Of a DNA stretch of 64,000 nucleotides, positions 19,305-28,897 are shown one piece after another. A model generated the notes under the pieces. It saw only the letters and a program-made list of their open reading frames with translations, had not been told where the DNA came from and made no database searches. The stretch's first letter is position 1. The number at the start of each line of letters is the position of its first letter. Source of the DNA: Corynebacterium meridianum. Lineage in GTDB: Bacteria; Actinomycetota; Actinomycetes; Mycobacteriales; Mycobacteriaceae. Position numbers and translations under genes: made by a program. The stretch is taken from positions 1-64,000 of the forward strand of contig NZ_JAEIOS010000011.1 in assembly GCF_016342265.1 (NCBI RefSeq). The letters run 5' to 3'.

Positions 19305-21026
19305 ATGACGTCAACAGTCGGCATTTCGGACGGAATCAACGACCGGACCCGCGCGGAGGCATCGGATGCCCCCCGCGTCGACGCGGACACGACTCCCCGG
19401 CAGTTGTTGTGGCGGTCGATGACAGCGCATCCGCGTCTCATGGTGCCCGCCCTGATCCTGTCCGCGATACACCAGATCGGCGAGATGGGTGTGCCGGTCA
19501 TTGTCGGCCTGGCCATCGATCACGGCATCGCCGCCGGTGACGCGCGTACCTTCGTGCTTCTGCTGACGCTCCTGGCCGTTGATTTTCTCGTGCTGTCCAC
19601 CGCCTACAGATACGCATCCAGGCTCGGTTGGATCTCCATGAACTACGTCGAACACGGGCTCCGCATGCGCCTCACCGACCGGATGCTCGACCCCCGAGGT
19701 CTCGGTGGTCCGCGCCGGCTCCCCGGAGAGCTGCTCGCGATCGCCGCGACAGATGTGCGCCAGGTCGCCATGAGCACGCAGGCACTGCTCTATCCGGTGG
19801 GCCAGATGGTCGGACTCATCTTCGGCGCGGCGATCCTCCTCCGGATCCACTGGCCGCTCGGTGTGGCGACGATTCTCGGGGCGTTGATCGTCTTGTTCGT
19901 CGCCGAGAAGGTCGGTGGTCCCCTGGCGAGCCGGTTCCGGGCACAGCAACAGGCCGCCGCGGAGGCTGCCGGTACCGCGGCGGACATGATGCAGGGGGTC
20001 CGGGTGATCAAGGGACTCGGTGCGGACAGCGCCGCCAACGCCCGCTACCGTGGACTGTCGCGGCGCGCTTTGTCCGCGACACTGCGCTCCGTCAACTCGA
20101 ACGCGATCCTCACCGGATCGATGAGGGTCACCGGGGGACTGCTCATCGCGACGATAGCGGTGGCCGGTGCACTGCTCGCGGTCACCGGGCGGATCACCCT
20201 CGGCCAGATGATCACCGTCATCGGGCTCGCCCAACTGGTCACCGAACCGCTGAATTTCGTGGGGGACTTCGGTGCGGTTCTCTGGGCGACCGGAAAAGGC
20301 AGTGCCGACCGCGTTCTCGGGATACTCCAAGCGCCGAGGGTGTTCGCCGACACCGGCACCGACCCGCGGCCGCACGGGGAGGAGGTAACGACCCTCCAGC
20401 TCACCGTCCACGGGGACGCTCTGACGGTCGCCCCCGGTGCGTTGACCGTCCTCGACCTGTCCGCCTCCGAGGTCTCCCGGATCACCGACCTGCTCGCGAT
20501 GACGGTGCCCGCGGAGCCTGGAATCATCAGGGTCGGCGGAGATGACCTCGCGAAAATCGATGTCGGCATCGTGCGCTCCCGGATCCTCGTCGCCCCACAC
20601 CGGGCGCAGGTCTTCGACGGTACCGTCGGACGCAACATCGCGGAGGGGGCGGCTTCAGCCACCGACCATGTCGGATCGACCCCGGTGGTGGGTGTCGATT
20701 CGGCCGCGTTGGCCGCGGGGCTGGACGACATCATCGACTCCCCGGAGGGACTCGACACAGTGACCGGCGACTGCGGCGACCGGCTTTCCGGGGGACAGTG
20801 CCAGCGCGTGGCCCTCGCCCGGGCACTGGCAGCCGACGCGGACATCCTCGTTCTCGATAATCCGACCTCGGCGGTCGACTCGGTCACCGAAGCCAGGATC
20901 GTCGAGCGCATCCGCGCCCTTCGGTCCGGGCGGACGACGGTGGTGTTCACGGGTTCCCCCGCGTGGCGCGCCGCGGCCGATCATGTCGTCGGACCGGCGA
21001 TCGTCGGGAACGGGGTGGCGTCGTGA
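19305..21026 (+). CDS. ABC exporter half-transporter A, NBD without Walker A
   Basis: 573 residues: an N-terminal ABC type-1 exporter transmembrane domain (about 35-330) and a C-terminal nucleotide-binding domain. The place where Walker A should be (about 370-390) has no GxxGxGKS/T, the Walker B region reads ILVLDNP, with Asn replacing the catalytic Glu, and no switch His is apparent. The signature LSGGQCQR (about 493) is intact. It therefore cannot bind ATP at its own Walker A but can supply a signature to its partner. The next gene overlaps by GTGA and encodes the complementary half. Substrate unknown; a DtxR-like box suggests an iron link. Confidence 0.88.
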   Translation: MTSTVGISDGINDRTRAEASDAPRVDADTTPRQLLWRSMTAHPRLMVPALILSAIHQIGEMGVPVIVGLAIDHGIAAGDARTFVLLLTLLAVDFLVLSTAYRYASRLGWISMNYVEHGLRMRLTDRMLDPRGLGGPRRLPGELLAIAATDVRQVAMSTQALLYPVGQMVGLIFGAAILLRIHWPLGVATILGALIVLFVAEKVGGPLASRFRAQQQAAAEAAGTAADMMQGVRVIKGLGADSAANARYRGLSRRALSATLRSVNSNAILTGSMRVTGGLLIATIAVAGALLAVTGRITLGQMITVIGLAQLVTEPLNFVGDFGAVLWATGKGSADRVLGILQAPRVFADTGTDPRPHGEEVTTLQLTVHGDALTVAPGALTVLDLSASEVSRITDLLAMTVPAEPGIIRVGGDDLAKIDVGIVRSRILVAPHRAQVFDGTVGRNIAEGAASATDHVGSTPVVGVDSAALAAGLDDIIDSPEGLDTVTGDCGDRLSGGQCQRVALARALAADADILVLDNPTSAVDSVTEARIVERIRALRSGRTTVVFTGSPAWRAAADHVVGPAIVGNGVAS

Positions 21027-22861
21027 CCGGGGCCGGTGCGACCCCGCGTACCCGGTGTCCCGAGCCGGACGTCTCCGGTGCCGCCGGTGCACTGCACGTC
21101 GCCACCGGAGCCCAGGTCCGCCGCATCCTGGCCGCGGAACTCAAACCGCACCTCGTCCGGTTCTGCGCATCGCTGGTACTGCTCATCGCCGGATCCGCAC
21201 TGGGACTCGTGACACCCCGGCTCATGGGCGGGTTGGTCGATCTCGTGCGTGACGGACATCCGCTGCTGGGACACACGGGTACGACAGCCGTCTGGTTCGC
21301 GGCGGGTGCCATGGCTGCGGCGGTGGTCGCGATGGCGGTGCTGACGGGATTCGGCTACGTGCTCATGGCGGGAACCGTGGAACGTGTCATCGCCTCCCTG
21401 CGGGAACGTGTCATCGCCGGTGGTATCGGGATGACCGCTGAACGCATCGAGGAGGTCGGGGTCGGGGATCTCGTCTCCCGGACGACCGACGATGTCGCGG
21501 AGATGACCCGGGCGGTCAACCAATCGCTGGCGTCACTCGCGATCGGGGGCTTCGCCGTTGTCGTCACCATCGTCGGAATGGCGCTCCTGGACTGGCGTTT
21601 CCTCGGTGTCGCGGTACTGCTTCTCCCGGTCTACGCCCTGTTCGTCCACAGGTACCGGAGGCACGCCCCGGACGCGTACCTGTGTCAGCGCATGGAGATG
21701 GCGCAACGGGCGTCCGGAATCCTCGCGAGCCTCCGTGGCCTGCGAACCGTGCGCGCATTCAATCTCCAGGCCTCCCGCCGGTCCGGGATCGGTGATCATT
21801 CCTGGCGTGCGGTGGAACTGGGGGTCTGGATACGGATCCTGATCAACCGGTTGTTCGGCGGGGTCAATCTGGCCGAATACCTCGGTATGTCCGGCGTCCT
21901 GGTGATCGGCTGGTTCCTGGTCGATCACGGCGAGGTCACCGTCGGAGTGGTGACCACCGCGGCCCTCTACTTCCTCAGGCTGTTCCAACCGATCGGGATG
22001 CTCGTCGTCCTCATCGACCCCCTCGCCTCCGCCGCCGCGTCACTTCGCAGGGTCGTCGGTGTCATCGTCGAACCGGACAGTCGCCCCGCGGAGCCTGCGG
22101 GGGTGGTCTCCGGGATTCCTGCCGGCACCGCACCGAGGTTACGGATCGAACACCTCACGTTCGGCTATCCGGGTGGTCGGACGGTACTCGACGACATCAC
22201 CTCCGAGGTGGCACCTGGAACGGTGACCGCACTGGTCGGAGCCTCCGGTGCGGGGAAGTCGACACTCGGGGCGCTCATCGCGGGCTGTCGGCCGGTGGAA
22301 TCGGGGCGGGTGGTGATCGGTACGACGGATGCGTCGACCCTGACGGCGGGCCAGCGGGCACGGGCGGTGTGTCTGGTGACCCAGGGAGCGCACGTCTTCG
22401 CCGGCACCCTGAGGGAGGATCTCCTGCTGGCCCGCCCGGGCGCGGATGACCCGGCGCTCGTAGACGCCCTGCGACGGGTCGGCGCCGGTGACTGGGTGGA
22501 CGCCCTACCCGAAGGATTGGACACCGTCGTCGGGGAGCGGGGGCAGGTTCTCGGTCCGGTCGAGGCCCAGCAGGTGGCGCTCGCCCGGGTGCTCCTCATC
22601 GACCCTCCGGTGGTGATCCTCGACGAAGCGACCGCGGAGGCCGGGGCCGGGGGAGGTGCCGCCCTGGAGGAGGCGGCATGGAACGTGGTCCGTGGACGGA
22701 CCGCGGTGGTCATCGCACACAGACTCGATCAGGCGGCACGCGCCGATGAGGTCTGGCTCATGGAATCCGGGCGGATAGTGGAGCGGGGCTCCCACCGGGA
22801 ACTCGTGGAACAGGGCGGAGCTTACGCGGACCTCTGGGCCGCATGGTCTCTGGGACGGTGA
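21023..22861 (+). CDS. ABC exporter half-transporter B, NBD with degenerate signature
   Basis: 612 residues from GTG 21023. Type-1 exporter membrane domain (about 45-340) then a nucleotide-binding domain with canonical Walker A GASGAGKST (about 406-414), Walker B VVILDEAT and switch His in VIAHRLDQ. The signature is degenerate, LGPVEAQQ in place of LSGGQ. With half A this makes one complete ATP site (Walker A of B with LSGGQ of A) and one site lacking both elements. Asymmetric heterodimeric exporters are known, but such a complete split is extreme. Confidence 0.88.
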   Translation: MTGAGATPRTRCPEPDVSGAAGALHVATGAQVRRILAAELKPHLVRFCASLVLLIAGSALGLVTPRLMGGLVDLVRDGHPLLGHTGTTAVWFAAGAMAAAVVAMAVLTGFGYVLMAGTVERVIASLRERVIAGGIGMTAERIEEVGVGDLVSRTTDDVAEMTRAVNQSLASLAIGGFAVVVTIVGMALLDWRFLGVAVLLLPVYALFVHRYRRHAPDAYLCQRMEMAQRASGILASLRGLRTVRAFNLQASRRSGIGDHSWRAVELGVWIRILINRLFGGVNLAEYLGMSGVLVIGWFLVDHGEVTVGVVTTAALYFLRLFQPIGMLVVLIDPLASAAASLRRVVGVIVEPDSRPAEPAGVVSGIPAGTAPRLRIEHLTFGYPGGRTVLDDITSEVAPGTVTALVGASGAGKSTLGALIAGCRPVESGRVVIGTTDASTLTAGQRARAVCLVTQGAHVFAGTLREDLLLARPGADDPALVDALRRVGAGDWVDALPEGLDTVVGERGQVLGPVEAQQVALARVLLIDPPVVILDEATAEAGAGGGAALEEAAWNVVRGRTAVVIAHRLDQAARADEVWLMESGRIVERGSHRELVEQGGAYADLWAAWSLGR

Positions 22862-23104
22862 CGGAGCTTTCGTCCGCCACCGGTGAACGGATCACCTCCG
22901 CCGCGGGTGGTCGGCGTAGGTGATCCGGCTGGACCGGCGCGGGAGGTACCCACCTCCGGACCACCTGCGATGCGGGGTGCCGCGTTCCAGATCGGGGCCG
23001 GGTGGTGTGGCCGTGACACGGGGAGCGATTCCTCCGGAGCGACGCCCGTGGCCCACCGAACTGCGGGGTCACGCCCTGCCGTCGGCATGACCGGTGCGGC
23101 GAGA

Positions 23105-23110
23105 TAGAGT
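23105..23110 (+). promoter_or_regulatory. -10 box of bioA-bioD promoter
   Basis: TAGAGT fits TANNNT; transcription should start near 23117, directly before the BioQ-type operator. Confidence 0.5.
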
Positions 23111-23123
23111 TTCAGGTGTCCAG

Positions 23124-23136
23124 TGAACAACGTTCA
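23124..23136 (+). promoter_or_regulatory. BioQ-type operator of bioA-bioD
   Basis: TGAACAACGTTCA is a perfect 13-bp palindrome of the form TGAAC-N3-GTTCA, matching the corynebacterial BioQ site TGAAC-N3-GTTAC except for the last bases. It lies between the -10 box and the bioA start, as expected for repression by the TetR-type regulator BioQ. The bioQ gene is not in this window. Confidence 0.75.
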
Positions 23137-23155
23137 ACCCTGACGCGAGGACGCG

Positions 23156-24436
23156 ATGACAGACACAGTCACCTTCGACCAGCAGCACATCTGGCACCCG
23201 TACAGTCCCACCCCGGCGGCGATGGATCCGCTGCCGGTGGCGTCGACCTCGGGCGTCAACCTCACCCTCGAGGACGGACGGACACTGATCGACGGGATGA
23301 GCTCCTGGTGGGCCGCGTGCCACGGACACGGCCACCCGGCACTGGTGGCCGCCGCTCACCGGCAGATCGACACGATGAGCCACGTCATGTTCGGCGGGTT
23401 GACCCACCGCCCCGCGGTCGACCTCGCTGAACGCCTGCTCCGGATCGCGGGTGAGCCGTTGAACAGGGTGTTCTTCTGCGACTCGGGTTCGGTTTCCGTC
23501 GAGGTGGCGATCAAGATGGCGCTGCAGTACCAGCGGGGGAACGGACACCCGGAGAGAAACCGGCTGATCACCTGGCGATCCGGCTACCACGGCGACACCC
23601 TCGGCCCGATGAGCGTGTGCGACCCGGACGGCGGGATGCACTCCCTGTGGGCCGGGACACTGACCGAGCAGATCTTCGCCCCGGCTCCACCCGTCCGGGG
23701 CTCATCGCAGGCACAGCGCGCCGACTACCTCCGGCAGATCGATGAGCTGATCGACGGCTCCGTCGCCGCCATGATCATCGAGCCCGTCGTGCAGGGCGCC
23801 GGGGGGATGCGGTTCCACGACCACGAACTCGTGGCGGGTGTCCGGGAGCTGTGCGACCGGCACGGGATTCTGTTCATCGCCGACGAGATAGCCACCGGAT
23901 TCGGCCGCACCGGTGACCTGCTCACCACCCGGGCGGCCGGGGTACATGCCGACATTCTCTGTCTCGGGAAGGCACTGACCGGTGGATTCATGTCGCTAGC
24001 CGCGGTGCTCGCGACGGATGAGGTCGCCGCCGTGATCCAGAAACCGGAGGGGGGAGGGGCCCTCATGCACGGACCGACATTCATGGCCAACCCGCTGGCC
24101 TGCGCGGTGGGCTCCGCGGCCCTCGACCTGGTGGAGGGCGGATACTGGCGGGAGACCGTACCCCGCATCGACCGGGAACTGACCCGCGGGCTTGAACCGC
24201 TCCGGAATCTGCCGGGCGTCGCCGATGTCCGGGTCCTCGGTGCGATCGGAGTCGTGGAGATGAAACGCCCGGTGGACATGCACGCCGCGACGGACGCCGC
24301 CGTGGCCGCGGGCGTCTGGCTCAGACCGTTCGGACGGCTGATCTACACGATGCCCCCGTTCACCGCCACGACACAGGACGTCGCGGCGATCTGCACCGCG
24401 ATGGCCGCCGCCGCGGAGGCGGGAGAGACCGAATGA
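23156..24436 (+). CDS. bioA: Adenosylmethionine-8-amino-7-oxononanoate aminotransferase
   Basis: 426 residues, class III PLP aminotransferase. HIWHPYSP near the N-terminus and DGMSSWWAACHGHGHP are BioA-specific substrate-site segments; the PLP Lys lies in LGKALTGGFMSLA (about residue 271), preceded by FIADEIATGFGRTG with the cofactor Asp. It makes 7,8-diaminononanoate (DAPA) from KAPA in biotin synthesis. ATGA overlap with bioD shows co-translation; the promoter carries a BioQ-type operator. Confidence 0.97.
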   Translation: MTDTVTFDQQHIWHPYSPTPAAMDPLPVASTSGVNLTLEDGRTLIDGMSSWWAACHGHGHPALVAAAHRQIDTMSHVMFGGLTHRPAVDLAERLLRIAGEPLNRVFFCDSGSVSVEVAIKMALQYQRGNGHPERNRLITWRSGYHGDTLGPMSVCDPDGGMHSLWAGTLTEQIFAPAPPVRGSSQAQRADYLRQIDELIDGSVAAMIIEPVVQGAGGMRFHDHELVAGVRELCDRHGILFIADEIATGFGRTGDLLTTRAAGVHADILCLGKALTGGFMSLAAVLATDEVAAVIQKPEGGGALMHGPTFMANPLACAVGSAALDLVEGGYWRETVPRIDRELTRGLEPLRNLPGVADVRVLGAIGVVEMKRPVDMHAATDAAVAAGVWLRPFGRLIYTMPPFTATTQDVAAICTAMAAAAEAGETE

Positions 24437-25107
24437 CCGTGCACATCATCACCGGGACCAACACTGACGTCGGAAAAACCATCGTCACGGCCGCACTCGC
24501 CGCACGACTGCACACCACCGGCCGCGCCGTCACCGTGGTCAAGCCCGCGCAGACCGGCGAGCCCGAGGGGCAGGGCGACCTGACCACGGTCCGCCGTCTG
24601 GTCGGTGACACCGTGACGACCGTCGGATTCGCCCGCTACCCCGAACCACTCGCACCGAATCTCTCCGCCCGGCGCGCCGGTCTCCGCCAGCTCGATCTCG
24701 CGGACACAGCCGCGAAGATCCGGGAACTCGACTCCGCGGACCGCACCGTGCTCGTGGAGGGGGCCGGAGGGCTTCTCGTCCGGATCGCCGACGACTGGAC
24801 CATCGCGGATCTCGCCGTGGAGCTCGCCGCACCCGTCACCGTGGTCACCTCCCTCGGCCTGGGCTCACTGAACTCCGCTGAGCTCACGGTCGAGGCCGCG
24901 CGGCGCCGAGGCATCTGGGTCACCGGCCTCATCGGCGGGTGCCTGCCCCGTGACCCGGACCTCGCGACCCGGCTGAACCTCCGTGAACTGCCCGAGGTCA
25001 CCGGTGTCCCGCTGCTCGGGTGCATTCCCCAGGGCTCCGGAAACCTCGCCCCGGAGGAGTTCGTCCGCGTCGCGGAGAACCTCGACGCGGGACCTTTCTC
25101 GAGGTGA
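24433..25107 (+). CDS. bioD: Dethiobiotin synthetase
   Basis: 224 residues. P-loop GTNTDVGKT (8-16), substrate Lys in VVKPAQTG, and VEGAGGLLVRI match the BioD family. It closes the ureido ring of dethiobiotin from DAPA, CO2 and ATP. bioB is not adjacent, as is usual in corynebacteria, which often lack the early pimelate genes. Confidence 0.96.
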   Translation: MTVHIITGTNTDVGKTIVTAALAARLHTTGRAVTVVKPAQTGEPEGQGDLTTVRRLVGDTVTTVGFARYPEPLAPNLSARRAGLRQLDLADTAAKIRELDSADRTVLVEGAGGLLVRIADDWTIADLAVELAAPVTVVTSLGLGSLNSAELTVEAARRRGIWVTGLIGGCLPRDPDLATRLNLRELPEVTGVPLLGCIPQGSGNLAPEEFVRVAENLDAGPFSR

Positions 25108-25179
25108 AAATGGCGTCGGGGCGTCTACCGGGCTAGAGTTGGCCCGTTGTACAACCACATAGAAAAGGACACGATCACC

Positions 25180-26058
25180 GTGAACCAACCCGCTCGCCGA
25201 GACGGCACACCGGAGAAGAAGAAGCGCGCCGCTGACATCTACGTCTCCAAAGCCAAGCCGGCCCGCCACCAGCATGTCCGATCCGATCACGACCACCGCG
25301 CAGCCACCGTCGGCGACGCCGCCGGAGAAGGCGTCCGACTCCAGAAGGTCCTCGCCCAGGCGGGTGTGGCCTCACGGCGGATGGCCGAGAAACTCATCGA
25401 CGCAGGTCGCGTCGAGGTTGACGGCCGCATCGTCACAACCCAGGGCATGCGCATCAATCCCAACACCGCCATCGTCCGCGTCGACGGCGCGAGGATCCGC
25501 GTCAACGAGGACATGGTCTACTTCGTGTTGAACAAGCCACGCGGAGTCCAGTCCACCATGAGCGACGACATGGGTCGGCCGTGCGTCGGGGACATCGTCG
25601 GCGAGAAGCTCGACGCCGGCCAACGCCTGTTCCACGTCGGGCGTCTCGACGCCGCCACCGAGGGGCTGCTGCTGCTCACCAACGACGGCGAGCTGGCGAA
25701 CCGCCTCATGCACCCCAAATACGAGGTGTCCAAGACCTACATGGCCACGCTCGTCGGCGAAGCCGACCGTAAACTGATCAAGGAGCTCAAGGAGGGGATC
25801 GAGCTGGACGACGGCGTCGCACGCGCCGACTACGTCCAGATCGTCGACGTCCACCAGGGCAAGTCCATCGTCCGCATCGACATACACGAGGGACGCAAGC
25901 ACATCGTCCGCCGTATGTTCAAGACCGCCGGTTACCCGGTGGAACGGCTGGTGCGCACCAAGATCCACACCGTGTCCCTCGGCGAGCAGACCCCGGGTGC
26001 GATCCGTGCCCTCAACAGCGCGGAGCTCGGCAGCCTGTACAAGGCGGTGGGAATGTGA
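25180..26058 (+). CDS. rluB: 23S rRNA pseudouridine synthase RluB-like
   Basis: 292 residues from GTG 25180, which has AAAAGGA upstream; an in-frame TTG at 25147 is possible and sits 7 nt after a TAGAGT -10 box. A charged N-terminal tail (about 50 residues) precedes an S4 domain ([21 protein letters not shown]) and the synthase domain with catalytic Asp in [13 protein letters not shown]. The family modifies the 2605-region of 23S rRNA. Overlaps cmk by GTGA; scpB normally precedes this gene but is 8 kb away here. Confidence 0.92.
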   Translation: MNQPARRDGTPEKKKRAADIYVSKAKPARHQHVRSDHDHRAATVGDAAGEGVRLQKVLAQAGVASRRMAEKLIDAGRVEVDGRIVTTQGMRINPNTAIVRVDGARIRVNEDMVYFVLNKPRGVQSTMSDDMGRPCVGDIVGEKLDAGQRLFHVGRLDAATEGLLLLTNDGELANRLMHPKYEVSKTYMATLVGEADRKLIKELKEGIELDDGVARADYVQIVDVHQGKSIVRIDIHEGRKHIVRRMFKTAGYPVERLVRTKIHTVSLGEQTPGAIRALNSAELGSLYKAVGM

Positions 26059-26768
26059 CGGCCGATCTGTCGAACATGCCCGACGGTGGCCTGATCGTCG
26101 CCGTCGACGGTCCGAGCGGAACCGGTAAATCCACGGTCTGCCGGGCACTGGCCACCCGCCTGGGGGCCCGCTACCTCGACACCGGTGCCATGTACCGGGT
26201 CGCCACACTGCACGTACTGCGGCAGGGGATCGACCCCACCGACACGGACGCGGTCATCCGGGCCACCGCCGATCTCCCGCTCGAGGTCAGTGACGATCCG
26301 ACGTCGAACGCGGTACTCCTCGCCGGGGAGGACGTGTCCGGGATCATCCGCGGGGCGGAGGTCACCCGAAACGTCTCCGCCGTCTCCGCCATCCCCGAGG
26401 TCCGCGTCAACCTCGTCGAACTGCAGCGCAGCCTCGCACGTCGGGCACACCGGTGCGTCGTGGAGGGCCGTGACATCGGTACCGCGGTGCTCGTCGACGC
26501 ACCCGTGAAGGCGTTCCTCACGGCCTCCCCGGAGGTGCGGGCGCAGCGACGCTTCGACCAGGACACCGCAGCTGGACGCGACACCGACTACGGCACCGTC
26601 CTCGCGGACGTGATCCGCCGGGACGAACTCGACTCCACCAGGGCGGCATCGCCGCTCACCCCGGCCGCGGACTCCGTGGTCGTAGACACCTCCGACATGA
26701 CGCTGGAGCAGGTCATCGACCGTCTCATCCGGCTCACCGCGGACAGCGCAGAAAGGACGCGCTCATGA
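26055..26768 (+). CDS. cmk: Cytidylate kinase
   Basis: 237 residues. P-loop GPSGTGKST (19-27), YLDTGAMYR and the CMP-binding segment [10 protein letters not shown] are typical. It phosphorylates CMP and dCMP with ATP. Translationally coupled to rluB upstream and der downstream, as in most Actinobacteria. Confidence 0.95.
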   Translation: MTADLSNMPDGGLIVAVDGPSGTGKSTVCRALATRLGARYLDTGAMYRVATLHVLRQGIDPTDTDAVIRATADLPLEVSDDPTSNAVLLAGEDVSGIIRGAEVTRNVSAVSAIPEVRVNLVELQRSLARRAHRCVVEGRDIGTAVLVDAPVKAFLTASPEVRAQRRFDQDTAAGRDTDYGTVLADVIRRDELDSTRAASPLTPAADSVVVDTSDMTLEQVIDRLIRLTADSAERTRS

Positions 26769-28399
26769 GCGACAGACAGCATTCCTCCCCCGATGACGAA
26801 CCGGAGACGATGTTCGTCTACCACACGCAGGGTGGTGAGATGGACGCCGTCGGCGTATTCGCCGACGAGGACGTCGCCGCACCGCACGGTGGACACGCCG
26901 CCAAGGACTTCGATCCCGCCGAGTTCGGGGAACGCAACATCGACGAGGACGGAGACATCCTCGATCCCGAGTTCGACGACTCGGAGTTCGCCGACGCCGA
27001 CTTCGGCGAGGACTTCGGTGACGAGGACTGGGAACGCATGGAGGAGGCCTTCGGCGTCGAGCGTCCCGAGCACGTCGAGGAGTCACTGTGCACGGTGGCC
27101 ATCGTCGGTCGTCCGAACGTCGGTAAGTCGACACTGGTGAACCGGTTCATCGGTCGCCGTGAAGCGGTCGTCGAGGACTTCCCCGGCGTCACGCGTGACC
27201 GCATCAGCTACATGGGGGACTGGAACGGGCGCCGTTTCTGGGTCCAGGACACCGGGGGCTGGGACCCGGACGCCAAGGGCATCCACGGTGCGATCGCCCG
27301 ACAGGCCGATGTAGCCATGGCCACCGCCGACGTCATCGTCCTCGTCGTAGACACCAAGGTCGGTGTCACCGAGACCGACGAGGTCATGGCCCGCAAACTC
27401 CAGCGCGCCGAGGTCCCGGTCATTCTCGTGGCCAACAAGTTCGACTCGGACTCCCAGTACGGGGACGTGGCCGAGTTCTGGTCCCTCGGCCTGGGCGATC
27501 CGTACCCCGTATCCGCCCAGCACGGCCGCGGCGGCGCCGACGTCCTCGACAAGGTCGTCGCCTCCTTCCCCGATGAGCCCCGGCAGAAGTCCATCGTCGA
27601 GGGCCCGCGTCGGGTCGCACTCGTCGGACGGCCCAACGTCGGCAAGTCCTCGCTGCTCAACAAGATCACCGGTGAGGAGCGGAGTGTCGTCGACAACGTC
27701 GCCGGCACCACCGTCGATCCCGTCGACTCCCTGGTGCAGCTGGACCAGAAGCTGTGGAAATTCGTCGACACGGCCGGCCTGCGCCGCAAGGTGAAGAACG
27801 CCCAGGGGCACGAATTCTACGCCTCGCTGCGCACGAAGAGTGCTATCGAGGCCGCCGAGGTCTGCATCTTCCTCATCGACGCCTCCGAGCCCATCTCGGA
27901 GCAGGACCAGCGCGTCCTCGGGATGATCATGGACGCGGGCAAGGCGGTCGTCGTCGCCTACAACAAGTGGGACCTGATGGACGAGGACCGGCGCCCCCTC
28001 CTCGAGCGCGAGATCGACCTGCAGCTGGCCCACATCCCCTGGGCGCGCCGCGTGAACATCTCCGCGAAGACGGGCCGTGCCCTCCAGCGCCTGGAGCCGG
28101 CGATGCTCGAGGCGCTCGAGTCCTGGGACACCCGCGTGTCGACGGGTCAGCTCAACACCTGGCTGCGTGCGGTCATCGCCCAGAACCCGCCGCCGATGCG
28201 CGGCGGCCGTCTCCCGCGGGTCCTGTTCGCCACCCAGGCGTCGACCCGCCCGCCGGTGATCGTGCTGTTCACCACCGGGTTCCTGGAGGCCGGATACCGG
28301 CGCTACCTGGAACGCAAGTTCCGGGAGGCGTTCGGCGGGTTCGAGGGCTCGCCGGTCCGTATCGCGGTGCGCGTCCGGGAGAAGCGCAAGCGCAAGTAG
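26765..28399 (+). CDS. der: Ribosome biogenesis GTPase Der (EngA)
   Basis: 544 residues, with two G domains whose P-loops both read GRPNVGKS (about residues 114 and 288), each followed by DTGG/DTAG and NKFD/NKWD motifs, and a KH-like C-terminal domain ending in a basic tail. The first 100 residues are an acidic Asp/Glu-rich extension, found in actinobacterial members but absent from E. coli Der. It acts in 50S subunit maturation. Confidence 0.96.
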   Translation: MSDRQHSSPDDEPETMFVYHTQGGEMDAVGVFADEDVAAPHGGHAAKDFDPAEFGERNIDEDGDILDPEFDDSEFADADFGEDFGDEDWERMEEAFGVERPEHVEESLCTVAIVGRPNVGKSTLVNRFIGRREAVVEDFPGVTRDRISYMGDWNGRRFWVQDTGGWDPDAKGIHGAIARQADVAMATADVIVLVVDTKVGVTETDEVMARKLQRAEVPVILVANKFDSDSQYGDVAEFWSLGLGDPYPVSAQHGRGGADVLDKVVASFPDEPRQKSIVEGPRRVALVGRPNVGKSSLLNKITGEERSVVDNVAGTTVDPVDSLVQLDQKLWKFVDTAGLRRKVKNAQGHEFYASLRTKSAIEAAEVCIFLIDASEPISEQDQRVLGMIMDAGKAVVVAYNKWDLMDEDRRPLLEREIDLQLAHIPWARRVNISAKTGRALQRLEPAMLEALESWDTRVSTGQLNTWLRAVIAQNPPPMRGGRLPRVLFATQASTRPPVIVLFTTGFLEAGYRRYLERKFREAFGGFEGSPVRIAVRVREKRKRK

Positions 28400-28416
28400 G
28401 CGCCGCCGACGTGTGA

Positions 28417-28448
28417 GAGGACCTGCCCGTTCGGGCGGGTCCTCTTCC
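28417..28448 (+). terminator. Terminator after rluB-cmk-der
   Basis: A 12-bp stem (GAGGACCTGCCC with GGGCGGGTCCTC, one G-U pair) with loop GTTC, followed by TTCC, sits 17 nt past the der stop. Confidence 0.75.
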
Positions 28449-28642
28449 GGTTCTGCGGCTCAAATTTTCAGTAACGTCTCACCTTCGCGGAGGGGAAGAA
28501 ACGTGGGTTTTCAATAACTCTCAGCGTAATTCGAGGCTGAGGGCTTGAAACTTCGACCCGTTTTCAACTAAGGTTAATGATGACAGAATCAAACAGGCCC
28601 GCTATTTTCAATAGGGCTGCAACCGGACGTCAGGGAGTCACC

Positions 28643-28795
28643 ATGAGCCACACCATCCACGAGAACCACGAGCACGAGCACGGCGAGAACTGCGGACACG
28701 AGGCCGTCAAGCATGACGACCACGTCGACTACATCCACGACGGGCACCGTCACCACCGCCACGAGGACCACTGGGACGAGTGCGTGGCGGTCTAG
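28643..28795 (+). CDS. Histidine-rich small metal-binding protein
   Basis: 50 residues with about 15 His plus many Asp/Glu and two Cys (NCGH and the C-terminal DEC), clearly suited to binding zinc, nickel or copper. AGGGAG lies 5 nt before the ATG. Similar short His-rich proteins are common in Actinobacteria and are sometimes mislabelled as zinc transporter permease, although no membrane segment exists. Its long upstream region holds four TTTTCA(A/G)-type words (28465, 28508, 28561, 28605) that may be regulatory. A strong terminator follows. Confidence 0.8.
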   Translation: MSHTIHENHEHEHGENCGHEAVKHDDHVDYIHDGHRHHRHEDHWDECVAV

Positions 28796-28811
28796 GCCCC
28801 TTTCCTGCAGT

Positions 28812-28846
28812 AAAGCCCCTCAGGCGGATATCGCCTGAGGGGCTTT
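28812..28846 (+). terminator. Bidirectional terminator after the His-rich protein gene
   Basis: A perfect 15-bp stem (AAAGCCCCTCAGGCG with its complement) and loop GATAT. The A-run on the left and T-run on the right allow action from both sides, serving the converging antiporter gene as well. Confidence 0.85.
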
Positions 28847-28897
28847 GTGTTGTCGCGGACGGAAAGGGAGGAGGGGGTCGCGGACCGTGTGGGACGT

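Noticed and set aside
28643..28795. Zinc transporter permease
   Set aside because: The label is used for similar proteins, but there is no hydrophobic segment; it is a soluble His-rich peptide.
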